From: an uncultured Eggerthellaceae bacterium
Lineage (GTDB): Bacteria; Actinomycetota; Coriobacteriia; Coriobacteriales; Eggerthellaceae
Length of the DNA: 64,000 bases
Assembly: GCA_947565185.1 (NCBI GenBank)
Contig: CANODU010000003.1
Location: 1-64,000, forward strand
Reading direction: 5' to 3'
Within the stretch, counting starts at the first letter, position 1. The number at the start of each line of letters is the position of its first letter. The position numbers and the translations under genes were made by a program. This document shows positions 1 to 7,685 of this stretch, piece by piece. The notes below the pieces were generated by a model that was given only the letters and a program-made list of their open reading frames with translations, had not been told where the DNA came from and made no database searches.

Positions 1-11
1 CATCTCTGGGA

Positions 12-46
12 GATGCCGCTTACGCGTCATCTACGGAATGTCTTCC
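12..46 (+). repeat. 35-bp exact direct repeat, first copy
   Basis: This 35-nt stretch, beginning GATGCCGCTTACGCG and ending TGTCTTCC, is identical to 523-557, a spacing of 511 bp. Its first 20 nt form an imperfect hairpin (GATG-C-CGC, loop TTAC, GCG-T-CATC), and the same 20 nt occur in inverted orientation at 41831-41850 in repeat copy 2. Confidence 0.9.
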
Positions 47-522
47 AATCCTGAAATGCAGTTGGAGGCACCCACGAGGGTTGATGCCCTTTCAAAACAA
101 AAGGCGTACGCCTTTTGTTTTAGGCCGTTCGCGCGAAGCGCGTAAGGCCGTCCCATGAAAAGAGGCATTGCAAAGCAATGCCGACACACTTTGAGGAAGA
201 GATGTAGGTTCCTGCCGGACCCCGCAGATCATGCGCGCAGCCCTTTTGGGTTGCCGCAGGATCTGCGGCCTATCCATTTTCGTTACAGAGCCGAATGGGG
301 GCATGGTGCGTTGAGCCGAGGTCAAGCCAAAGGAGTCGAGAAATCCACTTGCTCCGTGGCCTTCGAAGCAAGTTAGTTCGAGGCGACGACGCGTCGAGGC
401 GAACGCGTACCATGCCCCCATGAGAGCAAAGGATATTATGGGTTTGTGCAGAGCACAAACCCATTGTTTTGAGATGTGCAGCCAGTTGGCCGCACCCACG
501 AGGACCTGACACATCTGTGAGA

Positions 523-557
523 GATGCCGCTTACGCGTCATCTACGGAATGTCTTCC
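523..557 (+). repeat. 35-bp exact direct repeat, second copy
   Basis: Identical to 12-46. It is followed by a small hairpin CTTCCG-ATC-CGGAAG (552-566) and a diverged CACCCACGGG motif just before the stop of the UbiB-like gene. Similarity extends about 11 nt upstream of both copies, so the unit boundaries are wider than the exact match. Confidence 0.9.
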
Positions 558-599
558 GATCCGGAAGCGTGTTGACGGCACCCACGGGAGTCCTATCCG

Positions 600-2345
600 T
601 TACTCTATGTTGCGGTCGTGCCGAAGCAGATGGCGAGTGCGAAAGGTCTGCACGATGACGTACACGCCCAGCACGAACGCCCCCAGATAGCCCAGCACGC
701 CGAGCACGGGCACTTCCAACAGCTTCGGCTCCATGTTCGTGGTGCAGAGGATGGAAGAACCCAAGAATAGCCCTACCGATATGAGCGCGAGCGATATGCG
801 CCCCACCGATGCGTACATCGTGGCAAGCACATTGGGAGACACCTCCACCTTGCCCTGGAGCGCGATCTCTCCCCGATCCAGCATCTCCATGGTGTTCGAC
901 AGCTGCTGCGGCAGCTTGGTCAGCGCTTCGGCAGATTCAGCGGCAGAGGTGAGGAGCTCCAGGCCACGCATCTCAAGATGTTCAGGAGCCAACGACTGCA
1001 TGATCACATGCTGGGATACGATCTGAAGCACGTTGAGCGTTGGCGCGATGTCCTCCATCACGCCTTCCAGCGTGACGACGCCACGCACCAACATGGTGAC
1101 CGCCGGTGCCATGATGAGGTTCTGCGTACGCATGACCTCCACCATCTCCCCCATGGCATCCCCGATGTTGATGTCGGACAGATCCGATGAGCCGTACTTG
1201 TCCAACAGCACGGAAAGCTCTTGCAAGAGATTGCCGTAGTCCACAGGACCATTCTTCTTCGAGATGCCGATGACGGATTCCATCAGAAGATAGGGATCGT
1301 TGGAGGTGATGGAGCGGAACATGCGCCCGACCAGCTGGCGCTGGCTGGGATTGAGCGAACCTGTCATGCCCAGATCTATCCAGATGATCTCCCTATCCTT
1401 GATGATGATGTTGCCTGGATGCGGATCGGCATGGAAGAAGCCATCATCCAAGACTTGGGAGATATAGCTTTGCATGATGCGATAGGCCAACCGGTTGAGA
1501 TCCACGCCTTCTGCGCGCAGCGCCGTCACGTCATCCACCTGCACGCCTTCCACGTATTGCATGACGAGCACCGATTCGTTGGATACCGCAGGGAAGGGAA
1601 TAGGGGACGTGACGCCATCTTGCGTGGCTATCTCAGCATGGAAGCGAATGAGGTTATCCAGCTCCACGCGGAAATCGAGCTCGTTCTTGGTAGTGCGCTC
1701 GAGCTCGTCCAAGAGCCCATCGAAGTTCAGGAACAGCGTCTTATGGCTGTTGTTCACGAATTCCACCGTAGCCAGCAGACGCCGCATGAGCATGATGTCC
1801 TCAGACATCTCTTCCACGATGCCCGGCCTGCGCACCTTCACCGCCACCACCGTGCCATTGAGGAGCACAGCGCGATGAACCTGAGCGATGGAAGCAGACC
1901 CCAAGGGCTTCGGGTCGATGGCGATGAAGGTCTCCTCCCAGCTATGCCCGTAGGAGCGACTGATGCAGTCCAGCACTTGGAAGAAGGGCATGGGAGTGAC
2001 ATCAGCGTGCAGCTGCTCGAAGGCTTCGCAGTATTCCTTGGGCAAGATGTCCGAGCGCGTAGAAGCCATCTGGCCGATCTTCACATACGTGGGCCCGAGC
2101 GCCTCTAAGACCTGCACGGCCTTCTGCGGCGTGAGGTCATGCAAGACGTCATAGCGCTTGAGCACTGAGAGGATCTGACGCATGCGGCACCCGGAGGTCT
2201 TATCTCCCCATGAGAGCTTCGCCACCTTGTAGAACTCTTGCCATGTGGCCACGCCATCCACCCCTTTGCGCCAACGCCTCCGCATCCACAATGCGTGCCA
2301 GTGTCGTTCGATTCTACCCAAGCGCACCCACGCGCGCCTTCGCAT
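600..2345 (-). CDS. ABC1/AarF/UbiB-family atypical kinase
   Basis: Membrane-associated protein of the ABC1/UbiB atypical kinase family, about 581 aa from the proposed start. Family members bind ATP/ADP and support isoprenoid-quinone or lipid homeostasis in quinone-making cells; the substrate here is not known. Visible hallmarks are the KxGQ motif in VKIGQMASTRSDILP, the alanine-rich nucleotide loop GSASIAQVHRA, VAVKVRRPG, the catalytic HADPHPGN and the metal-binding IDLGMTG. The last 50 or so residues form two hydrophobic helices. The frame is open to 2519, but that would overlap the divergent mazG, so the ATG at 2345 with AGGA about 8 nt upstream was chosen; 2285 and 2183 are other in-frame ATGs. 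The gene ends directly against the repeat at 1-599. Confidence 0.85.
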   Translation of the reverse strand: MRRRAWVRLGRIERHWHALWMRRRWRKGVDGVATWQEFYKVAKLSWGDKTSGCRMRQILSVLKRYDVLHDLTPQKAVQVLEALGPTYVKIGQMASTRSDILPKEYCEAFEQLHADVTPMPFFQVLDCISRSYGHSWEETFIAIDPKPLGSASIAQVHRAVLLNGTVVAVKVRRPGIVEEMSEDIMLMRRLLATVEFVNNSHKTLFLNFDGLLDELERTTKNELDFRVELDNLIRFHAEIATQDGVTSPIPFPAVSNESVLVMQYVEGVQVDDVTALRAEGVDLNRLAYRIMQSYISQVLDDGFFHADPHPGNIIIKDREIIWIDLGMTGSLNPSQRQLVGRMFRSITSNDPYLLMESVIGISKKNGPVDYGNLLQELSVLLDKYGSSDLSDINIGDAMGEMVEVMRTQNLIMAPAVTMLVRGVVTLEGVMEDIAPTLNVLQIVSQHVIMQSLAPEHLEMRGLELLTSAAESAEALTKLPQQLSNTMEMLDRGEIALQGKVEVSPNVLATMYASVGRISLALISVGLFLGSSILCTTNMEPKLLEVPVLGVLGYLGAFVLGVYVIVQTFRTRHLLRHDRNIE

Positions 2346-2405
2346 TCGATATCCTGTAACGAGTCCGTATGAGAGAGGACTAGCGAAGAGCTGGAAGGAA
2401 CGCCC

Positions 2406-3263
2406 ATGACCCACGACGAGATGAGCCCCGCACCCCATCCCTCCTTCGATGGCTTCGTCCAGACCATCGCGCGCCTGCGCGCACCGGATGGATGCCCGTG
2501 GGACCGAGAGCAGACGCATCTATCCATCGCGCCGAACATGGTGGAGGAGGCCTATGAAGCCGTGGATGCCATCGAGGCGGGCGATGTGGCACACCTGCGC
2601 GAAGAGTTGGGAGATGTGCTGTTGCAGGTAGTGCTGCAGAGCCAGATCGCCGCGGATGCGGGCGAATTCACCATCGATGATGTCTGCGCTGACATCAATG
2701 CGAAGATGGTGCGTCGCCACCCGCACGTCTTCGGCGATACAGCCGCTGGCAGCGCCAATGAGGTGATCACGCTCTGGGACAAGATCAAGCTCTCGGAGAA
2801 GGAAGGGACGGCAAGCCACGATGACGGGCCGCAGCGCCTGCTGGATGGCGTGCCCACCGGGCTCCCCGCGCTCACCCAAGCGCAGAAGATATCCCGTAAA
2901 GCCGCAGCTGCGGGGTTCGAATGGGAGACCGTGGATGATGTCTGGGAGAAGGTGGCCGAAGAGACCGCAGAGCTCAAGGAAGCCTATGCGAATGCGCCGA
3001 AAGATGATGCAGGCCGCATCCTCCATGATGATGCGGCCGCAGCGGCAGTAGAGCTGGAGTTAGGAGATGTGCTCTTCAGCATCGTGAATGTGGCGCGCAA
3101 GATGGGCCTCAACTCAGAGAACGCGCTGCGCGCCACGTGCCACAAGTTCCGCGAGCGGTGGGCATTCCTAGAAGATGCAGCCGTCCAGGAGGGCACCACC
3201 GCAGACGCGCTCAGCCTTGAGGAGATGGAAGCGCTCTGGCAGCGCGCAAAGGCGCGGCTATGA
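2406..3263 (+). CDS. mazG: MazG nucleoside triphosphate pyrophosphohydrolase
   Basis: Cytosolic MazG, 285 aa, close to the usual size of two-domain MazG. It hydrolyses NTPs or dNTPs to the monophosphate and pyrophosphate, which cleans the nucleotide pool and in some bacteria affects ppGpp levels. The N-terminal domain has the typical LRAPDGCPWDREQTH opening and the EExxE...ExxD metal-binding pattern (EEAYE, then EELGDVLLQ); a second, weaker MazG domain follows (EETAELKEA, ELELGDVLFS). The start has a GGAAGG Shine-Dalgarno sequence. It is divergent from the UbiB-like gene and its 3' end overlaps the convergent MFS gene by 6 bp. Confidence 0.93.
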   Translation: MTHDEMSPAPHPSFDGFVQTIARLRAPDGCPWDREQTHLSIAPNMVEEAYEAVDAIEAGDVAHLREELGDVLLQVVLQSQIAADAGEFTIDDVCADINAKMVRRHPHVFGDTAAGSANEVITLWDKIKLSEKEGTASHDDGPQRLLDGVPTGLPALTQAQKISRKAAAAGFEWETVDDVWEKVAEETAELKEAYANAPKDDAGRILHDDAAAAAVELELGDVLFSIVNVARKMGLNSENALRATCHKFRERWAFLEDAAVQEGTTADALSLEEMEALWQRAKARL

Positions 3264-5234
3264 GTTGGCTGCCTCGATAGCGTCAACGATCTCAGCTAAG
3301 CTGCGCATGATGTCGCGGCGTGACAACGTACCCACCAAGCGACCCTCGCTCACGACCGGAACCTTCTTGATGCGGCGCTCGGCTAACACGCGACACGCAT
3401 CATCTATAGCCAAGTCAGCATCCACTGATATGACCTTCTTGGTGGCGATGCCCATGACGTCTAGGTCGAGCAGGCCCAGCAAGCGCCCTTTGAGCGGCGA
3501 ATCATCCACGAACCGATAGAGGTTCAGCGTTGCATCGATCACGGAGATGTCGTGGCGCCCGAGGTAATTCGCCACATCGCCGTCGGATATGAATCCGACC
3601 AAGCTGCCTTCGCCGTCCACCACGGGAAGCCCGCTGGAATCCGTGCGCGACATCAAGCGGATGACCTCGCGCATGCGCATGGTGGAAAGCGCACACACAG
3701 GGCTTGGATTCATGGCGTCCTTGACCTTGGTGCCAATGGTGCCACCCAGAAGCTCTATGGTAGGTTCGTCAGCACGCGCATCCACCGTTGCGCCGTCGAA
3801 GCCGCCGACATAATCCACCTCCCCACCAGCAGCCGCCTTCGCAGCCTTGCCACGCACCTTATCTGTCACGAAGAAGAGGATGATGAGCACGGCCACCACC
3901 ATGAGGATGGCGGTGGTGGTGAATGCCATGTGGTAGCCGATGAATGCCTGCTCCACAGGCGGCGCATCGGGTGCCACCTGTGCTGAAAGCGCTGAGATGG
4001 AGACCAAGAGCGCCGTTCCCACGCTGGCAGCCACCTGGTTCAACGTGTTCGAAAGACCCTGCGCATGCTGGATGACAGCATTGTCCAGGGAATTGACGCC
4101 CCAGGTGTTGAGCGGCGTCATGGTGAATTGGAGCCCCACGGTGAGCACCGTGTAGGCAAGCATGATGAAGACGAAATCCGTATCCATCCCCAAAGCCACT
4201 AAGCAGAATGCCCCTGCCAGAGCGACGATGGCGCCAGGTACCACAACGCGCTTGACGCCGAAGCGGTCGAACAAGCGCCCGCTCACCAGCCCCATGAAGG
4301 CGCCGATGACAGCACCTGGCAGCATGGCGATGCCGGACATGGTAGCCGAATACTCGCGGATACCCTGGATGTAGAGGGGCGTGATGACGCCCGTGCCCAT
4401 GAGGGCAGCCTGAACAGTGATGATGACGATGACGGAGATGGCATACTTGCGCGTGCGCAGGATATCCACCTTGATCATAGGCTCCGACAGCTTGAGCTGA
4501 CGGCGCACATAGAAGACCATGATCACCACGCCCACGACGATGAGGCCCACCGTGAGCACGAGATTGTCCGTGGAAGCGAAGGTGGAAAGCCCGTAGAGCA
4601 TGCAGACCAGACCGCACGTGGAGAGCACGACAGACGGCACATCGAAGCGCGTGCGCTTGAATTCGCCGTAGTTCTTGAGCGTAAGCGCAGCCAGCACGAT
4701 GACCACCACCGACAGGATGGTCACGATGCCGAAGAGCCACCTCCAGCCCACCGAATCAACCAGAAGCCCTGCCAGAGAAGGTCCCACGGCCGGCGCGAAG
4801 CCGATGATGAGGCCGATGACGCCCATGGCCGTGCCACGCATCTCGCGCGGGAACACGAGCAGGATGACCGTGAACACCATGGGCATGATGGCGCCCGTGC
4901 ACACCGCCTGCAGGATGCGCCCCAATAACAGCACCGGGAACACCGGCGCCACGGCTGCCGCCAAGGAACCCAGCATGAACACGCAGAGGAAGCTGATGAA
5001 GAGCTGACGGGTGGTGAAGCGCCCGATCAGATAGGCAGAAAGCGGGATGATGACCGCCTCCACCAGAGAATAGCCACTGGTAAGCCACTGCACCGTGGTG
5101 GCATCTACGCCCAATGAACCCATGATGGCCGGCAGCGCCGGGGAGAGCAGCGTCTGGTTGAGCACTGCCAGAAGCGTGCCCGAAAGCAGCACGCCGACCA
5201 TCACCAGGTCTTTCCTGTCTACACCGAGAGCCAT
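3258..5234 (-). CDS. DHA2/EmrB-type MFS exporter fused to a C-terminal CBS-domain pair
   Basis: Multidrug or metabolite:H+ antiporter of the 14-helix DHA2 (EmrB/QacA) type, 658 aa. The first ~460 residues are strongly hydrophobic, opening with the family-typical run up to LNQTLLSPALPAI. A charged linker is followed by two CBS domains (about 505-650): VKDAMNPSPVCALS, GLPVVDGEGSLVGFIS, and later MGIATKKVISVDADL, VPVVSEGRLVGTLSRRDI. CBS pairs usually bind adenine nucleotides or act as ionic sensors, so transport may be gated by cell energy state; this is inference. RBS AGAGGGG precedes the ATG. The 5' region has a TTGACA at 5290-5295 (minus sense) without a good -10. The fusion is unusual for this transporter family. 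Confidence 0.88.
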   Translation of the reverse strand: MALGVDRKDLVMVGVLLSGTLLAVLNQTLLSPALPAIMGSLGVDATTVQWLTSGYSLVEAVIIPLSAYLIGRFTTRQLFISFLCVFMLGSLAAAVAPVFPVLLLGRILQAVCTGAIMPMVFTVILLVFPREMRGTAMGVIGLIIGFAPAVGPSLAGLLVDSVGWRWLFGIVTILSVVVIVLAALTLKNYGEFKRTRFDVPSVVLSTCGLVCMLYGLSTFASTDNLVLTVGLIVVGVVIMVFYVRRQLKLSEPMIKVDILRTRKYAISVIVIITVQAALMGTGVITPLYIQGIREYSATMSGIAMLPGAVIGAFMGLVSGRLFDRFGVKRVVVPGAIVALAGAFCLVALGMDTDFVFIMLAYTVLTVGLQFTMTPLNTWGVNSLDNAVIQHAQGLSNTLNQVAASVGTALLVSISALSAQVAPDAPPVEQAFIGYHMAFTTTAILMVVAVLIILFFVTDKVRGKAAKAAAGGEVDYVGGFDGATVDARADEPTIELLGGTIGTKVKDAMNPSPVCALSTMRMREVIRLMSRTDSSGLPVVDGEGSLVGFISDGDVANYLGRHDISVIDATLNLYRFVDDSPLKGRLLGLLDLDVMGIATKKVISVDADLAIDDACRVLAERRIKKVPVVSEGRLVGTLSRRDIMRSLAEIVDAIEAANS

Positions 5235-5336
5235 ATTCGATTCGCCCCTCTTTTGCTTTGCGAGAAGATCCGATGCGTGAGCATCTCTATGTCAAATGAG
5301 GGACTTTAGCGAAAGTCGCCCACGGTTGCAACAACT

Positions 5337-6137
5337 TTACGGCCGCTGGCCCATACCACCTTCCAGCGTCAAGGTCTCACCGCTCATGAACTTGAAATCC
5401 GGGCTTGCCAGCTGCACGACCACGCGCCCGATCTCCGTTTCCACGTTGCCATAATGACCCATGGGAGGCATATGCACGTTCGCCTCGAAGGCGTCCGGAT
5501 ACTGCTCCTGGAAGTTCTCCAGCGCCGCTGTCCACGCCAAGGGGCAGACGACGTTGACATTGATGCCATCGGGACCCCATTCGGTGGCCGCCACGCGCGA
5601 CATGCCGCGGATGCCCTCCTTGGCAGCGGCATAGGCGCACTGGCCATAGTTGCCGAACAGGCCCGCGCCGCTGGCGAAGTTGATGACCGAACCCTTCGTC
5701 TCCTTCAGGTGCGGATAGCATGCCTGCATGTAATAGAAGGTGGCGTAAAGACCCGAATAGATGGCCAGGTCGAACTGATCCGGCATATGGTCTGCCAAGC
5801 TGACGCCCGAAGCAGAGGCTTGAGCATTGTTCACCAAGACATCGATGCGCCCGAACGCAGCCATGGCCTCATCCACCACGTGCTGCACCACAGCCAGATT
5901 ATCGGCATCCTTGCTGACGTCTGCCTGCACAGGCAGCACCTGGATGCCATAATCTGCCTCCAGCGTCTCCTTCGCATGCGTGAGCTTCGAAACATTGCGA
6001 CCCGTGATGACCAGGTTCGCGCCTTCCTTGGCGAACGCGATGGCGATGCCGTAGCCGATAGCACCCGGCTCGCCGTCCTTCAAGAGCGCCTGACCGGCGC
6101 CGGTGATGATGACCGTCTTTCCTTCAAAGGATCCCAT
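5337..6137 (-). CDS. Short-chain dehydrogenase/reductase (SDR)
   Basis: NAD(P)-dependent oxidoreductase of the classical SDR type, 266 aa from the ATG at 6137, which has an ideal GGAAGGAAAG ribosome site; the longer reading to 6203 adds nothing family-like. The Rossmann glycine motif is expanded: ITGAG is followed by about eleven residues before GAIGYGIA, instead of the compact TGxxxGxG. The catalytic residues are present (Ser in INFASGAG, Tyr and Lys in YAAAKEG), as is the NNA motif (VLVNNAQA). The substrate cannot be named; hydroxysteroids or small alcohols are possible in a gut Coriobacterium but unsupported here. A small hairpin (5302-5317) lies after the stop. It is divergent from the ThrE-like pair. 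Confidence 0.85.
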   Translation of the reverse strand: MGSFEGKTVIITGAGQALLKDGEPGAIGYGIAIAFAKEGANLVITGRNVSKLTHAKETLEADYGIQVLPVQADVSKDADNLAVVQHVVDEAMAAFGRIDVLVNNAQASASGVSLADHMPDQFDLAIYSGLYATFYYMQACYPHLKETKGSVINFASGAGLFGNYGQCAYAAAKEGIRGMSRVAATEWGPDGINVNVVCPLAWTAALENFQEQYPDAFEANVHMPPMGHYGNVETEIGRVVVQLASPDFKFMSGETLTLEGGMGQRP

Positions 6138-6276
6138 GATCTGCTTTCCTTCCATCCTCCGCACGGATGCGGATCCATCCAAACTCGTGCAATGGTATGA
6201 CACGCCACACTAAACGAAGCCATTTCGTGATAGCTTTAACGGAAGCGAAACAAGATGGGCGACGAAAGGGGGCTCT

Positions 6277-7110
6277 GTGAGCGCAGATGCATCATCTGTC
6301 CCTTGTGCAACAGCGCCTTTCGCGTCCTGCTTCCCGCAGGATGCGCAAGCACCGCTTGCCCTAGAGGCATTCCCCTGCCTTCTGGATATCGGCGAGGCGA
6401 TGCTGGTCTGCGGCGCGGATGTGCACCTCATCGAAGAGGAGCTCATGCACCTGGGACAAGCCTATGGTGCGAGCAAGATGAATGTCTTCGTCATCACGGC
6501 CACCATCGTGGCCACCATGACGCTGCCGGGAGGGTATGAGCACACGCTCACTCGTCGCGTTACGGGAGAGGTGGGGATAGACTTCCATAAGGTGGAGCGT
6601 CTGGCGAACCTCTGCTCTGAAGCGGCTCGCACGCACATGTTGCCCGATGAGCTGCGCCAGCGCCTGGCCGATATCCGATCGCGCACGATGCCCACCCCTG
6701 CCCTCTTCGCGGGAGGCGTGCTCTCTGCGGGCGCCTTCGCGCTCTTCTTCGGCGGATCTCTCTTGGATGCGGTGGTATCGGCAGCATTCGCCGTGCTCAT
6801 CTGCCTATCCATCAAATATGCGCGCCCCTTCACGCCCAATACCATCATCTTCAATTTCGTGAACGCCTTCATCTGTGGCGTAGGGATCATAGCCGTAGCC
6901 AGCGTCGTGGAGGGCATCTCTACGGACATGGTCATGATCGGCGACATCATGCTGCTGATCCCCGGCGTTGCCATGACGAGCGCAACGCGCGATATGCTCT
7001 CCGGCGACACCATCTCCGGTGTCATGCGCTTCGTAGAGAGCCTGCTTTGGGCTGTGGCTTTGGCGCTGGGATTCATGGCTGCCATCTGGATCATGCACAT
7101 GGCGTGGTGA
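6277..7110 (+). CDS. ThrE-type amino acid exporter, large subunit (DUF1212 domain)
   Basis: Polytopic membrane protein, 277 aa, of the threonine/serine exporter (ThrE) superfamily, large component. Residues about 35-145 are the soluble cytoplasmic part seen in this family (GEAMLVCGADVHLIEEEL, VTATIVATM-like segment, HTLTRRV); the rest holds about five membrane helices. The start is GTG at 6277 after AAAGGGGG. It lies 6 bp before a second short membrane gene, so the two halves that are one chain in Corynebacterium ThrE are separate here. Export of threonine, serine or related small solutes is the family role; the actual substrate is inferred. Confidence 0.85.
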   Translation: MSADASSVPCATAPFASCFPQDAQAPLALEAFPCLLDIGEAMLVCGADVHLIEEELMHLGQAYGASKMNVFVITATIVATMTLPGGYEHTLTRRVTGEVGIDFHKVERLANLCSEAARTHMLPDELRQRLADIRSRTMPTPALFAGGVLSAGAFALFFGGSLLDAVVSAAFAVLICLSIKYARPFTPNTIIFNFVNAFICGVGIIAVASVVEGISTDMVMIGDIMLLIPGVAMTSATRDMLSGDTISGVMRFVESLLWAVALALGFMAAIWIMHMAW

Positions 7111-7116
7111 GAGATC

Positions 7117-7587
7117 ATGGATGCCTACGCTATCACGCAACTGGTCACATCTTTCTTGGGAGCGCTCGGCTTCGCCTGGTTCTTCAACGTGAATCCGCGC
7201 CACATCCCCATAGCTTCCGTGGGAGGTCTTCTGACCTGGACGGTGTATTGGGTGCTCTATCAAACCATGGGGCAGATCTTCTTGCCGTGCATCGTGGCCT
7301 CCACCTTCGCCGCCGCCTATGCAGAGATCATCGCGCGGATCTGCCACGTTCCCACCACGGTGTTCTTCATCATCTCCGTGATACCGCTCGTGCCGGGACG
7401 AGGTCTCTTCTATACGATGTCTGCTGTCGTGGGCGCTGATTGGAGCGCCTTCGCAGCGAATGGCAGCGCCACGTTGCTCTTCGCTGCGGGCATAGCAGGC
7501 GGCCTCTGCATCGTCACCGCGTGCGTGCAAACATGGAAATATGGACGCGCGAAAGTGGAGCGTCTGAAGCGCAAGCAAACGCATTGA
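7117..7587 (+). CDS. ThrE-type exporter, small subunit (DUF3815 domain)
   Basis: Membrane protein of 156 aa with about four to five helices, matching the C-terminal half of ThrE (threonine/serine exporter, DUF3815). The family-typical segments RHIPIASVGGLLTW and FFIISVIPLVPGRGLFYTM are visible; the latter PLVPGRGLY-type motif is the signature of this half. It follows the large subunit by 6 bp and is surely co-transcribed and co-assembled with it. The tail is basic (KVERLKRKQTH). A 67-nt palindrome begins 24 nt after the stop. Confidence 0.86.
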   Translation: MDAYAITQLVTSFLGALGFAWFFNVNPRHIPIASVGGLLTWTVYWVLYQTMGQIFLPCIVASTFAAAYAEIIARICHVPTTVFFIISVIPLVPGRGLFYTMSAVVGADWSAFAANGSATLLFAAGIAGGLCIVTACVQTWKYGRAKVERLKRKQTH

Positions 7588-7610
7588 GACGACAGCGGCG
7601 GTGTGTATCA

Positions 7611-7677
7611 GCGTATCAGGGGGACGGAGGAGTGAGACGCGCGTCGCGCATCTCACTCCTCCGTCCCCCTGATACGC
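7611..7677. repeat. Long palindrome P1 between convergent genes
   Basis: Perfect 27-bp inverted arms (7611-7637 and 7651-7677), then a C/A mismatch and a 4-bp GCGC stem with triloop GTC. The arm contains the core GGGGACGGAGGAGTGAGA. The same element occurs at 23562-23624 and 39259-39325 with compensatory changes. It lies 24 nt after one stop codon and 8 nt before the other. It could act as a bidirectional terminator or mRNA 3' stabiliser, or be a REP/MITE-like element; no U-tract is present. Confidence 0.93.
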
Positions 7678-7685
7678 TCGAAGAG

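Larger units (their letters stand above)
1..599. repeat. Mosaic palindromic repeat, copy 1 (non-coding)
   Basis: No credible gene lies here. The stretch is a chain of hairpins also found, in part, at 41639-42277. In order: a 35-nt block (12-46) repeated exactly at 523-557; the linear motif CACCCACGAGG at 69-79; a perfect 28-nt palindrome at 94-121; GGCC...GGCC arms (123-126/146-149) around a 5-bp stem with GAA loop (130-142); an 8-bp stem with AAA loop (164-182); a long arm pair CCGCAGATC/GATCTGCGG (222-230/260-268); a 13-bp closing stem 295-307/409-421 containing a hairpin at 347-373; a 12-bp stem 438-449/453-464; and a near-perfect stem 476-484/487-495 followed by CACCCACGAGG (493-503). Several stems differ from copy 2 but stay paired. 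The left part runs off the window edge. The function is unknown: it may be a structured RNA or a palindrome-based mobile or ssDNA element. Confidence 0.85.

Noticed and set aside
92-541. Long open frames inside repeat copy 1 (92-541 minus, 155-376 plus, 270-512 minus)
   Set aside because: The same DNA in copy 2 is read in different frames after hairpin insertions, so no frame is conserved. The peptides are low-complexity translations of palindromes without ribosome sites.
1-599. CRISPR array
   Set aside because: Repeats are long, few and of mixed type, with no regular spacers and no cas genes.
1221-2108. 295-codon plus-strand frame opposite the UbiB-like gene
   Set aside because: The UbiB-like protein has all kinase motifs; the plus frame is His-rich shadow.
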